Assembly: GCA_002007745.1 (NCBI GenBank)
Contig: CP019882.1
Location: 4,340,001 to 4,404,000, forward strand
Source of the DNA: Mycolicibacterium litorale
GTDB lineage: Bacteria; Actinomycetota; Actinomycetes; Mycobacteriales; Mycobacteriaceae
Direction: 5' to 3'
DNA length: 64,000 nt
A program made the position numbers and the translations under genes. Positions within the stretch are counted from its first letter, which is position 1; each line of letters begins with the position of its first letter. A model generated the notes under the pieces. That model searched no databases and had not been told where the DNA came from. It was given only the letters and a program-made list of their open reading frames with translations. This document shows positions 1 through 8,566 of this stretch, piece by piece.

Positions 1-1
1 G

Positions 2-1171
2 CTGCGGCCGTGGTGGTTCGCGTTGGCGGCGCTGAAATACCTGCCCGCCGGCGGCCTCGACGCCGGCAACATCACCAGGCTCAACCAGGCGCTGGACGAG
101 TTCACGTTCGGCGTCGCCATGCGGATGGTCAACACCGATCCCGATCGGCCTCAGGTCCTCACTTACGAGATCCCGCCGCACGCCTGGGGCACCTACACGG
201 TGCCGGGCGGCCGCTGGGCCTACGACAATCCCGACTCGGTGTACCGGACCATTCCGGTGCGCGGCGATTCGTCCTACGTCATCTCCGGCAGGTTCGTCGG
301 CGACCCGCCGGCGGACTTGAACTTCTCGGTGTACACCGACCCGAACGTCACCAACTCGGTGGACAACATCGGTTTGCACGATCTGGTGGTCAACCCGGAC
401 GGCACGTTCACCATCACCGTGAGCTCCGCCGCTGACGACGGTGCGCCCAATCATCTGCAGCTCACCCCGGATGCCCAGCAGGTCTTCATCCGCGACACGC
501 TCGGCGCGTGGACCGACTCTCCGGTGGAGTTGTCGGTGGTGCGGGTCGACGGACCACCGGTGGCCGCCCCCAGAACGTATGGCCAGTTGGTCGACGGGGC
601 GGTGTCGTTGGCGTTGACCTCCGGCCTCGGCCTGTACGGCCTGATGTTGTTGCCGTTCATCCAGCCCACCAACGCACTCGGCCCGCCCGGTCACACCTTC
701 GGGACCTTGTCGACCCAGCGCCAGAGCGCCACGCTGTTTCGCCTGAGCGACGACCAGGCGATGGTGGTCACGGTGACGCTGGGCGACGCCGGCTACTTCA
801 CCACCCCGATCACTGACGCGTGGACCATCACCCCCGACTATCGCAACCACCAGAGCAGCTTGAACTCGTCACAGGCGATACCGAACGCCGACGGCTCCTA
901 CACCCTGGTGATCTCGAAAACCGATCCGGGGGTGGCGAACTGGGTCGACACCGGCGGCCTCAACCAGGGCAGCCTGTTCGTCCGCTGGCAGCTGCCCGAC
1001 GCCAATCCCGATGCGAGCCCGCCAACGGTGACCTCCCGCATCGTGCGCCTCGAGGACCTGCCGACGGTGCTACCGGCCGGCACCGTCTATGTCACGCCCG
1101 AGCAGCGCGCACAGCAGCTCTCCGACCGGCAGCAGGCTTACGACTCGCGGTTCGACCGGTTCACCGTCTGA
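2..1171 (+). CDS. DUF1214 domain protein, 5' end outside window
   Basis: The reading frame is open from the first bases of the window (residues LRPWWFALAALKYL precede the first internal TTG), so the true start lies upstream. The C-terminal third carries the family pattern of DUF1214 proteins: a DYRN motif followed by PNADGSYTLVIS, a GVANWVDTGG stretch and a FVRWQLP strand. Proteins of this type are usually DUF1254/DUF1214 fusions or shorter DUF1214-only forms of unknown biochemical role, common in mycobacteria. The ORF ends in a convergent arrangement with the secreted repeat protein, with a hairpin between them. Function is not known. Confidence 0.75.
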   Translation: MRPWWFALAALKYLPAGGLDAGNITRLNQALDEFTFGVAMRMVNTDPDRPQVLTYEIPPHAWGTYTVPGGRWAYDNPDSVYRTIPVRGDSSYVISGRFVGDPPADLNFSVYTDPNVTNSVDNIGLHDLVVNPDGTFTITVSSAADDGAPNHLQLTPDAQQVFIRDTLGAWTDSPVELSVVRVDGPPVAAPRTYGQLVDGAVSLALTSGLGLYGLMLLPFIQPTNALGPPGHTFGTLSTQRQSATLFRLSDDQAMVVTVTLGDAGYFTTPITDAWTITPDYRNHQSSLNSSQAIPNADGSYTLVISKTDPGVANWVDTGGLNQGSLFVRWQLPDANPDASPPTVTSRIVRLEDLPTVLPAGTVYVTPEQRAQQLSDRQQAYDSRFDRFTV

Positions 1172-1181
1172 TGTTCAGGCC

Positions 1182-1209
1182 ACCGGGTCGAGTCGTTGAC
1201 CGACCCGGT
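1182..1209. terminator. Hairpin between convergent genes
   Basis: A perfect 9-bp inverted repeat (ACCGGGTCG, 10-base loop, CGACCCGGT) lies between the stop of the DUF1214 gene and the stop of the convergent secreted-protein gene, touching the latter's stop codon. There is no long T run, as is usual in mycobacteria, so termination is inferred from position and symmetry. Confidence 0.5.
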
Positions 1210-1613
1210 TATCCGACGGACGCGCAACCCACATAGGGGATGCAGCCGGTTGCCCCACCCGGGCCCGCCGTACCGCTCGGCCCGTTGGGGATGCCGCCGC
1301 TGGCGCCGCCGGAGTTGGCTGTGCCGCCGGGGCCGTAGGGAATGGATCCACTCGCCCCGCCCGGCCCGGCTTCACCGGCGGGCCCGAACGGGATCGCCCC
1401 GCTGGCGCCGTCCGGCCCGGCTGCCCCACCTGGGCCATAGGGAATGGTGCCTGACGCCCCGCCGGGGCCTGCGGTGGCGACCGGGCACGGGCTGCCGTCC
1501 GGATTGACGCAACCCGGTGCGGGGTCGGCTGCCGCCAACGGCGCCGCCGCGATGGCAGTGGCCGCAGCACCGGTGAGGAAAACTGAGGTGAAAGAGATCT
1601 TCTTCAGTGCCAT
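1209..1613 (-). CDS. Secreted protein of five 17-residue Gly/Pro repeats
   Basis: 134 residues. Residues 1-29 form a signal peptide (basic start, hydrophobic core, AAAD cleavage-like end). After a short Cys-containing linker (C35, C43), residues 50-134 consist of five tandem 17-residue units, consensus PGGASGxIPYGPGGxAG, with no gaps. The last unit departs to GCIPYVGCASVG and adds two cysteines (C124, C130), so four Cys could make two disulfides outside the reducing cytoplasm. No enzyme motif is visible. The start ATG lies 10 bases from a GGGTAT element (see promoter entry). The protein is probably extracellular or wall-associated; its function is unknown. Confidence 0.8.
   Translation of the reverse strand: MALKKISFTSVFLTGAAATAIAAAPLAAADPAPGCVNPDGSPCPVATAGPGGASGTIPYGPGGAAGPDGASGAIPFGPAGEAGPGGASGSIPYGPGGTANSGGASGGIPNGPSGTAGPGGATGCIPYVGCASVG
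1212..1466 (-). repeat. In-frame 51-bp tandem repeat, five units
   Basis: The region coding residues 50-134 of the secreted protein is five consecutive 51-bp units. The spacing is exact (17 codons each) while units differ by substitutions, for example PDGASGAIPFGPAGEAG against PGGASGSIPYGPGGTAN. Such an array can change copy number by slippage or recombination. Confidence 0.8.
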
Positions 1614-1622
1614 GACACTTCT

Positions 1623-1646
1623 ATACCCATATCTAAGTAAATAAAC
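1623..1646 (-). promoter_or_regulatory. Possible SigF-type, leaderless promoter
   Basis: Reading the minus strand, GTTT (1646-1643) is followed after 14 bases by GGGTAT (1628-1623), resembling the GTTT-N15-17-GGGTAT consensus of mycobacterial SigF. The ATG of the secreted repeat protein starts only 9 bases beyond GGGTAT, so transcription would begin at or next to the start codon, giving a leaderless mRNA. The spacer is one base short of the usual range. Confidence 0.35.
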
Positions 1647-1763
1647 TCACGCAGCCGTCACCGAGGCAGGGTTGAGCCTCGGATGGATGAGTGCCATATT
1701 CGAGCTGGAGGCATCTACCCCGGTGGCGTCTCGACCTGGGCACACGGTGGGACTGGAGGAGTC

Positions 1764-2525
1764 GTGGGACTCTACGCGAATGACGGTGACTACCGGCAGT
1801 CGCTGCCGCCGCAGCGCGAACTCTCCGATGAGCGGCAACAGATGTTCGACGTGTTGCGGAAAGTGGACGGGCTGCAACGTCTCGATGAGACCGATTTCGA
1901 CGCCTCGTTACTGTCGATCAACAACACCACCGTGGCCTCGGTGCCGGGCGCCCAGTACGCGGGACTGACCATCACCGGCGGACCGGATGGCGTCTCGACA
2001 CTGGCCGCCACGCACACCTACCCGGCCCTGCTCGATGGTGTGCAAGCCGAATTCAACGAGGGCCCTTGCCTTTCGGCGGCCTGGTTTCAACACACCATCC
2101 ATATCGACGATCTCGCCGCCGACGCCCGCTGGCCGCACTATCGTGCCGCAGCCCTGGCACGCACGCCGGTTCGGTCGATCCTGTCCTTCCGGTTGTTCGG
2201 AGACGGCCACGTCGCCGGCGCACTGAATCTGTATGCCGACAACCCGGGAGCGTTCGACGACGACAGCATCGAGCTGGGGCTGATCTTTGCGGCGCACACC
2301 AGCGTGGCGTGGAACTCGCTGCGCCGCGAGCAGCAGTTCCGCAGCGCATTGGCCAGCCGCGACCTGATCGGGCAGGCCAAGGGCATGTTGATGGAACGGT
2401 TCGACATCGACGCGGTGGCCGCCTTCGACCTCTTGCGCAAACTGTCCCAGGAATCGAACACCCGCCTTGTCGACATCGCAGAACGCCTCCTCACCAGCAA
2501 GGCAGCCGAGCGACACCGACGCTGA
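1764..2525 (+). CDS. GAF and ANTAR domain RNA-binding regulator
   Basis: 253 residues from the chosen GTG. A GAF-like sensor region spans about residues 41-178 and a C-terminal ANTAR domain about 192-245, recognised by the ASRDLIGQAKGMLMERF helix and the following RLVDIAERLL. ANTAR proteins bind paired hairpins in nascent RNA and act as antiterminators; the GAF part would sense a ligand or redox state. An ATG at 1683 in the same frame is possible, but the 27 codons between have only about 55% G/C in third positions and are Gly-rich, unlike the rest. A GGAGGAG sequence ends 2 bases before the GTG, which is a short spacing. The STAS gene follows. Confidence 0.8.
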   Translation: MGLYANDGDYRQSLPPQRELSDERQQMFDVLRKVDGLQRLDETDFDASLLSINNTTVASVPGAQYAGLTITGGPDGVSTLAATHTYPALLDGVQAEFNEGPCLSAAWFQHTIHIDDLAADARWPHYRAAALARTPVRSILSFRLFGDGHVAGALNLYADNPGAFDDDSIELGLIFAAHTSVAWNSLRREQQFRSALASRDLIGQAKGMLMERFDIDAVAAFDLLRKLSQESNTRLVDIAERLLTSKAAERHRR

Positions 2526-2685
2526 ACGGCCGTGGCGCTGCCAGGGTGTAGACTGGCCACAGGTTGATTTTCCAGCCACGGTATTCGTCGCAGGCGCGCG
2601 GTGTGCGTGCACCCGCCATGCGAGCCTCTCGGGCGCATCCCACACACACTTTTTTCTGCTTCTATTTCTCATCGGAGTCATCGCC

Positions 2686-3087
2686 ATGATCAGTTCCACC
2701 TCTAATTCACCCACCGCCGGGCGGGCCGGCCCGCTGAGCTTCGAAGTCGGTCGTCACAACCCAAATCGATTGCAGCTCTTCACCGAATGGCAGAACACCA
2801 CCGACGTGGTGATCACAGCCATCGGCGACATCGACATGTCGACCGCACATCGGTTCAGCGACTACGTTTTTCGTCGCGCGGGTAACTGCCAGAACCTCAG
2901 GCTCGACCTGAGCCAGGTGAGGTTCTTCGACTGCGCGGGCTTTGCCGCGCTGTGTTACATCGACGACCGTTGCCAGATGGCGGGAGTCACCTGGACCATC
3001 GAACCCTCGTACCACGTCTCGCGTGTGGTCGGGGTCTGCGATCCGCTCAGCAGGCTGCCGCTACCGCCCGCCGCTGACGTCGCCTGA
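2686..3087 (+). CDS. STAS domain anti-sigma factor antagonist-like protein
   Basis: 133 residues forming a single STAS domain (VVITAIGDIDMSTAHRF, then LDLSQVRFFDCAGFAAL). STAS proteins of this class bind anti-sigma kinases and release a stress sigma factor, and are normally switched by phosphorylation of a Ser in the D-S/T-x-G loop. Here that loop reads FDCAG (residues 81-85), with Cys83 where Ser or Thr is expected, so kinase control may be lost or replaced. The ATG was chosen because GGAG lies 8 bases upstream and homology begins just after it; an in-frame start about 220 bases earlier would add residues overlapping the previous gene's end. Confidence 0.8.
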   Translation: MISSTSNSPTAGRAGPLSFEVGRHNPNRLQLFTEWQNTTDVVITAIGDIDMSTAHRFSDYVFRRAGNCQNLRLDLSQVRFFDCAGFAALCYIDDRCQMAGVTWTIEPSYHVSRVVGVCDPLSRLPLPPAADVA

Positions 3088-3116
3088 CCACACTGTCTAT
3101 TCGAAAGGGGACCCTT

Positions 3117-3218
3117 ATGGATCACCTGTTTTCCCACCCCGTCCAACCGGAACCGGTGATCGCCGATGAGGAACTCGCCGCCGCGCCGGTCCAGAACCCG
3201 GAGTTCTCCGACCGCTAA
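3117..3218 (+). CDS. Small acidic 33-residue ORF of unknown function
   Basis: ATG to TAA, 33 codons, beginning MDHLFSHPVQPEP and ending VQNPEFSDR. An AAAGGGG ribosome site ends 6 bases before the ATG, one of the better sites in the region, and about 80% of third codon positions are G or C, as in neighbouring genes. It lies 29 bases after the STAS gene and its stop overlaps by 4 bases the stop of the convergent LuxR-type gene. No transmembrane segment, Cys, or recognisable precursor motif is present. It could be a translated small protein, possibly cotranscribed with the STAS gene. Confidence 0.5.
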   Translation: MDHLFSHPVQPEPVIADEELAAAPVQNPEFSDR

Positions 3219-5839
3219 CCGGCGGGCGCCGGCCCGCCCTTGTCCATCAGCTGCACCAGCTGATCACGTTCTTTGATGCCCAGCTTGGCGAAGATCCGGT
3301 ACAGGTGCCCTTCGACGGTGCGGACCGAGACCACCAGCTGTTCGGCGATCTGCCGGTTCGACAGCCCTTGTGCGACCAAAGCGGCGATCTGTCGCTCCCG
3401 ATCGCTGAGCGGCAGCGGAACGCCGGTGGTCGCCGTCGCCGGGGTGTGCAGGCCGTAGCTGCCGGCCAGCCAATGCGCCCGGCTCGCGGACTCCAACTCC
3501 TGCAACCGGGTGCCCACCCGGCGGTGCGCCAAGCCTGCTGCGGCGAAGGTGTCCGCCGCGTGCGCCATCATTCCCAACGACTCCCAGTCGTGAGCCACCC
3601 GGTCCAGGAGTTCACCGTCGCCGGCGGCGACACCCTCAGCATGTTCGGCAGCGGCCGTCGCGATGGGCGTATTCAGCTGGTTTGCAAGCAGTTTCATGCG
3701 ATCCAGGTCCGGAATCCGGCCGAACCGCAGGCCGGTGTGCAGCGCCTCCAGTTCGGCAGCGGCCATGCCGGAGTCACGAGCGACCCGAGCCGATAGCTCG
3801 GTGGCCCGTTGCGCATCGGCGATCGCACCGCTGGCGGCATGCAGGTAGGCCCTGGCCAGCTCGAGCAGCGGGCGAAACACCTCCACCGCCGGGCCCCAGC
3901 TCTCTTCGGCCATTCGCAGCGCACGGGCGGCCGCCTCGACGTCACCGCGCAACGCCTCGGCCTGGACGGTCCACGTCGCCACCAACGTCACCCAGCCGCC
4001 CGACAATGTCGACACCATCGCCGACAGCGCCCGCTGCAACCAGTCACACGCCGCCTGTGGTCGGCCGGCGGCCAACTCGACGCGACCGGCCATCGCCGCC
4101 ACGATGGCTTCGGCGTGCGGAGCACCGTGAGTGAGGGCACGCTGTCGCTCGACGATCGCCTGGGCAGCCGCGATGTCTGCCTGGTTGAGCGCCGAGAGCA
4201 CCTCTGACAGGGAGATGGCGTATCGCTGCGGGCCGGACGGGCAGTGCCGGGCAGCCTCGACACCGCGGCCGGCGGCCAATGCCACGTCATCGGGCCGTCC
4301 GCGCAGGTTCGCCGCAGCCGCCGCCGGCACCGCTGCCCACAGCACCGCCATGGGCATCGCGTCCGGGTCGGCGATCACGGCTGCGCTGGCCGCCTCCGCG
4401 GTATCCAGATCACCGGCGAAGTACGCGATCGAGGCTTCCACCGCGGTGGGGTAACTACGCAGAAAGGGCGCCGCAACCCGGGCCCGTACCGTCGCCAGCA
4501 CGTCCTCGGCGGCGGTCCGACGCCCGCAGCCGAAGAACAGGTTCATCGCCCGCAGGCACCCCCAGCGCACGACCATCACTTCGTCGCGCGGGTCGAACGT
4601 GGCCAGCAGCTCCTCGGCTTCGTGGTTGTGGCCCTGCCATGCCAGTGCGTCGGCGAGCGCGATGGCGGCTCGCAGGCCCCCGCCGTGCTCGCAGGCGAAG
4701 CGGCCCAACTGTTCGGCCAAGCCCAGACTCGACATCGTCATCGCGCTCTCCGCTGCGTCGATGATCAACTGCACGTCGGGCTCGGCATCGCTGTTCATCA
4801 TCAAGCGAGCAAGTTCGATCACCAGCCGCGGGTCGCGCTCCCGGTCCTGATCGGCATCGGCAGGCCAGAAGTGCTGCGCCAGAAGGGTGTTGATCTGCCG
4901 CAGCCGCGCGACTCCGCAGCGTTTGCGGACCACGTCGGCGAGCACCGGATGCGCGACGTGCACCCGCGGACGGGACGGGTCGCTGACGACCTGGATGCTG
5001 CCGTGCTGTTCAGCATCGCTGATCGCGTCGATGTCGCACAGTGCGCGCAACGCATTCCAGTCCACGACTTCGGCGGCGGCGACGATCTCGAGCACCTCGA
5101 GTTCACCGGCCGGCAGCGTACGGACCCGCGACTCCAGCAGTTCGTCGATATCGGCGCCGAGTCGCGGCGCCCGGGTGAGCCGCCACCGGCCGGTGTCGTT
5201 GACCAGCGCCCCGTCGTCCACCGCCGCATCGACCAGACCGCGCAACAGCAGCGGGCTGCCCTCGGAGAGCTGGTGGAACTGGTCGACGGCGGTCCCGGCG
5301 ACGGGTCCGCCCAGCGCCTCTGCGATCACCCGGGCGGAATCAGCCTGGGACAGCGCCCCGACCTCTACCCGGCGCAGGTACTGGTCTTTCCACAACGCCG
5401 TTATCGCGTCGGGGACATCGGTTTCCGAGCGGATCGTGACGATCAACGTCGCCGCGCCCCGCACCGCGAGCTGGTGAACCACGATCGCGGAGAGCGGATC
5501 GAGCAGGTGCGCGTCGTCGACCACCAGCAACAGATCGTCGCCGCCGTCGAGTGCATCGTGCGCGGCGGCGAGCAGACGGATGGGTTCCAGGGCGCCAGGG
5601 ATCTCCACGATGCCTGCGAAGGCCGCCAGGGGCACCTCTCGGGAGGTCTGGGTGCCCAGGATGAAGTGGGTGCGCATACCGCGACCACCCAGCTGCTCGG
5701 CGACTTTGCGCGCCAGCGCGGTCTTTCCGACGCCGGCCTCGCCGACGAAAACCACGCCGGTGTACAGCGGACTGTTGATGGCCTCCATGGCCTGGCCGAT
5801 CTCGACCGACCGAGCCACGAACGGCCACTCCGATGGCAC
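3215..5839 (-). CDS. LuxR-family regulator with N-terminal AAA ATPase (LAL/MalT-like)
   Basis: 874 residues. Walker A GEAGVGKT at 33-40 and Walker B LLLVVDDAH at 103-111 define an N-terminal STAND/AAA ATPase. A long alpha-helical, TPR-like middle follows, and a C-terminal LuxR helix-turn-helix (about 810-865, LSDRERQIAALVAQGLSNRQIAEQL...VRTVEGHLYRIFAKLG). Proteins of this LAL class are ATP-dependent transcription activators responding to an unknown signal bound by the central region. The GTG start is supported by GGGGAGG four bases upstream. It is followed in the same direction as, and about 105 bases from, the membrane kinase gene; the target genes cannot be read from the sequence. Confidence 0.9.
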   Translation of the reverse strand: MPSEWPFVARSVEIGQAMEAINSPLYTGVVFVGEAGVGKTALARKVAEQLGGRGMRTHFILGTQTSREVPLAAFAGIVEIPGALEPIRLLAAAHDALDGGDDLLLVVDDAHLLDPLSAIVVHQLAVRGAATLIVTIRSETDVPDAITALWKDQYLRRVEVGALSQADSARVIAEALGGPVAGTAVDQFHQLSEGSPLLLRGLVDAAVDDGALVNDTGRWRLTRAPRLGADIDELLESRVRTLPAGELEVLEIVAAAEVVDWNALRALCDIDAISDAEQHGSIQVVSDPSRPRVHVAHPVLADVVRKRCGVARLRQINTLLAQHFWPADADQDRERDPRLVIELARLMMNSDAEPDVQLIIDAAESAMTMSSLGLAEQLGRFACEHGGGLRAAIALADALAWQGHNHEAEELLATFDPRDEVMVVRWGCLRAMNLFFGCGRRTAAEDVLATVRARVAAPFLRSYPTAVEASIAYFAGDLDTAEAASAAVIADPDAMPMAVLWAAVPAAAAANLRGRPDDVALAAGRGVEAARHCPSGPQRYAISLSEVLSALNQADIAAAQAIVERQRALTHGAPHAEAIVAAMAGRVELAAGRPQAACDWLQRALSAMVSTLSGGWVTLVATWTVQAEALRGDVEAAARALRMAEESWGPAVEVFRPLLELARAYLHAASGAIADAQRATELSARVARDSGMAAAELEALHTGLRFGRIPDLDRMKLLANQLNTPIATAAAEHAEGVAAGDGELLDRVAHDWESLGMMAHAADTFAAAGLAHRRVGTRLQELESASRAHWLAGSYGLHTPATATTGVPLPLSDRERQIAALVAQGLSNRQIAEQLVVSVRTVEGHLYRIFAKLGIKERDQLVQLMDKGGPAPAG

Positions 5840-5944
5840 GCCGCCTCCCCTGGTTTGACCCGATCCGTGCGGCGCACGGCCGTGGAGCTGATGTTATCGC
5901 CGGGCTGGGCCGCCCACCCGGCATTTCACCGCCGCGGTCAGGCC

Positions 5945-7110
5945 CTACGGGTGCTTCTTGTCCGGCTTGCCCGGTCCGCGGTTGCGGCCCGGGCCCGCAG
6001 GTGGTGGCGGCGGGCCCAGTTCGGGTTGTTGAATCTGCGGCGGCGGCGCGACGACGGCCGGCGACGGTACGACGGGCGTGCTGGTCGCGGCTGGTTCCGG
6101 CGGCGCCGAAGGTGACTGTTCAGTGGCCGGCTCGGTGGCCACTGCCAGCGCGGAGATGACCAGGACAGCCACGGCGACGGCCCCGATCACGAACGCTCGC
6201 GCGGAGCGACGGCGTCGCGGGAGCGCCGACGGGGCAAGGACTTTGGTGGGCGGCCGAGCCGGGCCAGCGGCGGTGCCGGTGCCACCGGTCAGCGCGAGAC
6301 GGTCGCCGGCCAGCGCGGCCCGCATCTGTTCGGCACTGGTGAACCGCTGCAAGGGGTTTCGGCTGGTGGCCCGCTCGATCACCGCCAGCAGCGCAGAATC
6401 CACGTCCCGGCGGAACTCGGTGACGGGCGGCAGGGCCCGGTTCATGATGGCACCGGCGAGCGCGGCCGGGTCATCCTGGGGAAAGGCGGGTCTGCCCAGC
6501 AAGGCCTCGTATGCCAGCAGTCCGACCGCGTAGAGGTCGTCGCTGACCGACGCCGGTTCACCCGCCAACCGCTGGGGCTCAGATAGCACATGGTGCCCAC
6601 CACGTGTCCGGTCGCGGTGTGGGTGACGGCGGCCGCCGTCTTGGCGATGCCGAAGTCGGCGACTTTCATCGAATCGCCGGCCGCGGAGACCAGGATGTTG
6701 CCGGGCTTGATGTCCCGGTGCAGCATGCCGGCGCGGTGCGCGGCGCCCAGGCCGGCCAGCACGTCATCGAGCATGGCCCGGACGTGCCCCGGCGACATCG
6801 GGCCGGCGCCGATCAGATGCGCCAGAGTTTGCCCGGGCAGCCGCTCCAACACGATGAACGGGTTGCCGTCGTGCTCACCGAAGTCGAAAACGGCGACGAT
6901 GTTCGGGTGCGAAAGTCGGGCGGCGGCCCGTGCCTCGTCCTCGAACCGGCGCCGGATGTGGGGCTGGGCGCGCAGCGGCGGGTGCAGCAGTTTGACGGCC
7001 ACGTGTCGGGTGAGCCTGGTGTCCCAGCCGTCGCGTACCTCGGCCATGCCGCCCCGGCCGAGCACTCCGCGCAGCGCGTAGCGGCCCACGATGACTTCGT
7101 GGCCGGTCAT
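5945..7110 (-). CDS. Membrane Ser/Thr protein kinase, frameshifted
   Basis: Hanks-type kinase. From the ATG at 7110: Gly-rich loop GRGGMAEV (18-25), VAVK lysine (K40), catalytic HRDIKPGN (131-138) and DFG (152-154) are intact. At about 6572-6576 the frame breaks: the activation-segment motif should read YLSPERLAGEP, and restoring one base after CCC rejoins a second frame. That frame continues through the kinase C-lobe, a Lys/Arg-rich juxtamembrane stretch, one transmembrane helix (FVIGAVAVAVLVISALAVA) and a Pro-rich outer tail. The topology matches mycobacterial Pkn receptors. The start could also be a TTG at 7143, but the ATG follows AAAAGG closely. The break is probably a sequencing deletion; if real, the kinase is truncated after its DFG lobe. 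Confidence 0.8.
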
Positions 7111-7331
7111 GTCCTTTTGGTAGCCCGGATCGGCGCGGCGCAAACCGTGCCGCGGTGACGAACAGAGCGCAGTGCCGCCGTCACGGGTCCAGGCAAAGAC
7201 TGATGAGCGTTCCCGACGGGCCTTCTTCTGCAGATTTCCGCAGGTGAGTTGGGAGTGAGCCGGTGGGTCGCGGCGAAGTGGGTCTGCCGGCGGCGACTTC
7301 CTGCGATAGTTCTGCAGGGAAGGGAACGTCG

Positions 7332-8561
7332 ATGAAGTTCGCGCAGTCGACCAGGCTGTTCAATCTGTCCTACGAGATGCCGGCGTCGATCGCGGAGCAC
7401 GCGGCGCGGCTCGAGGCGCAGGGGCACCCCGTCGTGCGGCTCGACACCGGCGACCCCTACCCGTTCGGCTTCGAGCCGCCGCCTGAGTTGGTGCACCAGG
7501 TAGCCGAGAGCCTGCCGATGTCAGCCGGTTATGTCGCATCCAAGGGGCTGCTGTCGGCACGGGCTGCGGTTGCCGGGTACTGCCGGGCGCGGGGAGTTGT
7601 CGGCGTCGACGTGGAGAACATCTTCCTGGGCAACGGGGCATCGGAACTGATCGTGATGGCGATGACCGCCCTGCTCGACCAGGGCGACGAAGTGCTCATT
7701 CCGGCACCCGACTTCCCGGTGTGGACCGCAGCGGTCCGGCTCAACGGTGGACGCGCCGTGCACTACCACTGTGACGAAGCATCGGACTGGTATCCCGACC
7801 TCGCCGACATCGCCGCGAAGGTCAGCGCGCGCACCCGCGCGATCGTCATCATCAACCCGAACAATCCCACCGGTGCGGTGTACCCGCCCGAGGTCGTGCG
7901 CGGCATACTCGATGTGGCCCGCGAACACAACCTGATCGTCTTCTCCGACGAGATCTACGACAAGATCCTTTACGACGCCGTCACCCACACCACGACCGCA
8001 TCGCTGGCGCCGGATCTGTTGTGCCTCACCGTGAACGGCCTCTCCAAAGCCTACCGTTGCGCCGGCTTCCGGGCCGGCTGGCTGACCGTGTCCGGTCCGA
8101 CCAACCACGCCACCGGCTACCTCGACGGCCTGACCATTCTCGCCGGATTGCGCCGGTGCGCCAACGTCCCAGCGCAGCAGGCGATTCGGATCGCCCTGGC
8201 GGCCAGCGACAGCGATCAAGCGAACCAGTCCATCCGCGATCTGACCCTGCCCAGCGGCCGGCTGCAAGAGCAACGGGACCGGGCATGGACCGCCCTGAAC
8301 GCGATTCCCGGCGTGTCCTGTGTCAAACCCAGGGGCGCGTTGTACGCATTCCCCAGGATCGACCCGAAGGTCTACCCCATCCGCGACGACGAGCAGTTCG
8401 TGCTGGACCTCTTGCTGCAGGAGAAGATCCACATCGTGCCCGGGACGGGCCTCAATTGGCCTGCGGCCGATCATGTCCGGATCGTGACGCTGCCGCCAGC
8501 CGACGAACTCGAGGCGACCATCGGACGCATCGGGACATTCCTGGCCGGCTATCGGCAGTGA
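7332..8561 (+). CDS. alaA: PLP-dependent alanine-type aminotransferase (AlaA/AspC family)
   Basis: 409 residues, very close along its whole length to E. coli AlaA-type transaminases. Visible features are the GNGASELIVMAM PLP phosphate region (100-111), PDFPVWTAAVRL, the NPNNPTGAVY motif (175-184), SDEIYDKILYD and the Schiff-base lysine K239 in NGLSKAYRCAGFR. The reaction is expected to be transfer of an amino group between glutamate and pyruvate. The ATG at 7332 was preferred over one 69 bases upstream because AAGGGA lies 6 bases before it and homology starts with MKFAQSTRL. The M. tuberculosis relative is annotated aspC, so the symbol is family-level. It is convergent with the P450 gene, 5 bases between stops. 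Confidence 0.88.
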   Translation: MKFAQSTRLFNLSYEMPASIAEHAARLEAQGHPVVRLDTGDPYPFGFEPPPELVHQVAESLPMSAGYVASKGLLSARAAVAGYCRARGVVGVDVENIFLGNGASELIVMAMTALLDQGDEVLIPAPDFPVWTAAVRLNGGRAVHYHCDEASDWYPDLADIAAKVSARTRAIVIINPNNPTGAVYPPEVVRGILDVAREHNLIVFSDEIYDKILYDAVTHTTTASLAPDLLCLTVNGLSKAYRCAGFRAGWLTVSGPTNHATGYLDGLTILAGLRRCANVPAQQAIRIALAASDSDQANQSIRDLTLPSGRLQEQRDRAWTALNAIPGVSCVKPRGALYAFPRIDPKVYPIRDDEQFVLDLLLQEKIHIVPGTGLNWPAADHVRIVTLPPADELEATIGRIGTFLAGYRQ

Positions 8562-8566
8562 CCGTG

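Noticed and set aside
1212..1466. CRISPR-like array
   Set aside because: The 51-bp units are contiguous, coding and diverged in protein-preserving ways, without spacers.
1683..1763. Earlier ATG for the GAF-ANTAR protein
   Set aside because: The 27 extra codons have much lower G/C in third positions and lack homology; not excluded but less likely.
2562..2584. SigF-like promoter before the STAS gene (GGTTG...GGTAT)
   Set aside because: The spacer is 13 bases and the -10 lacks the full GGGTA; too weak to list as a feature.
4244..6115. A 623-codon open frame on the plus strand opposite the LuxR-type regulator
   Set aside because: It is the complement of a well-recognised gene in GC-rich DNA, is rich in Arg/His/Gly with no domain, and runs past the kinase/regulator boundary.
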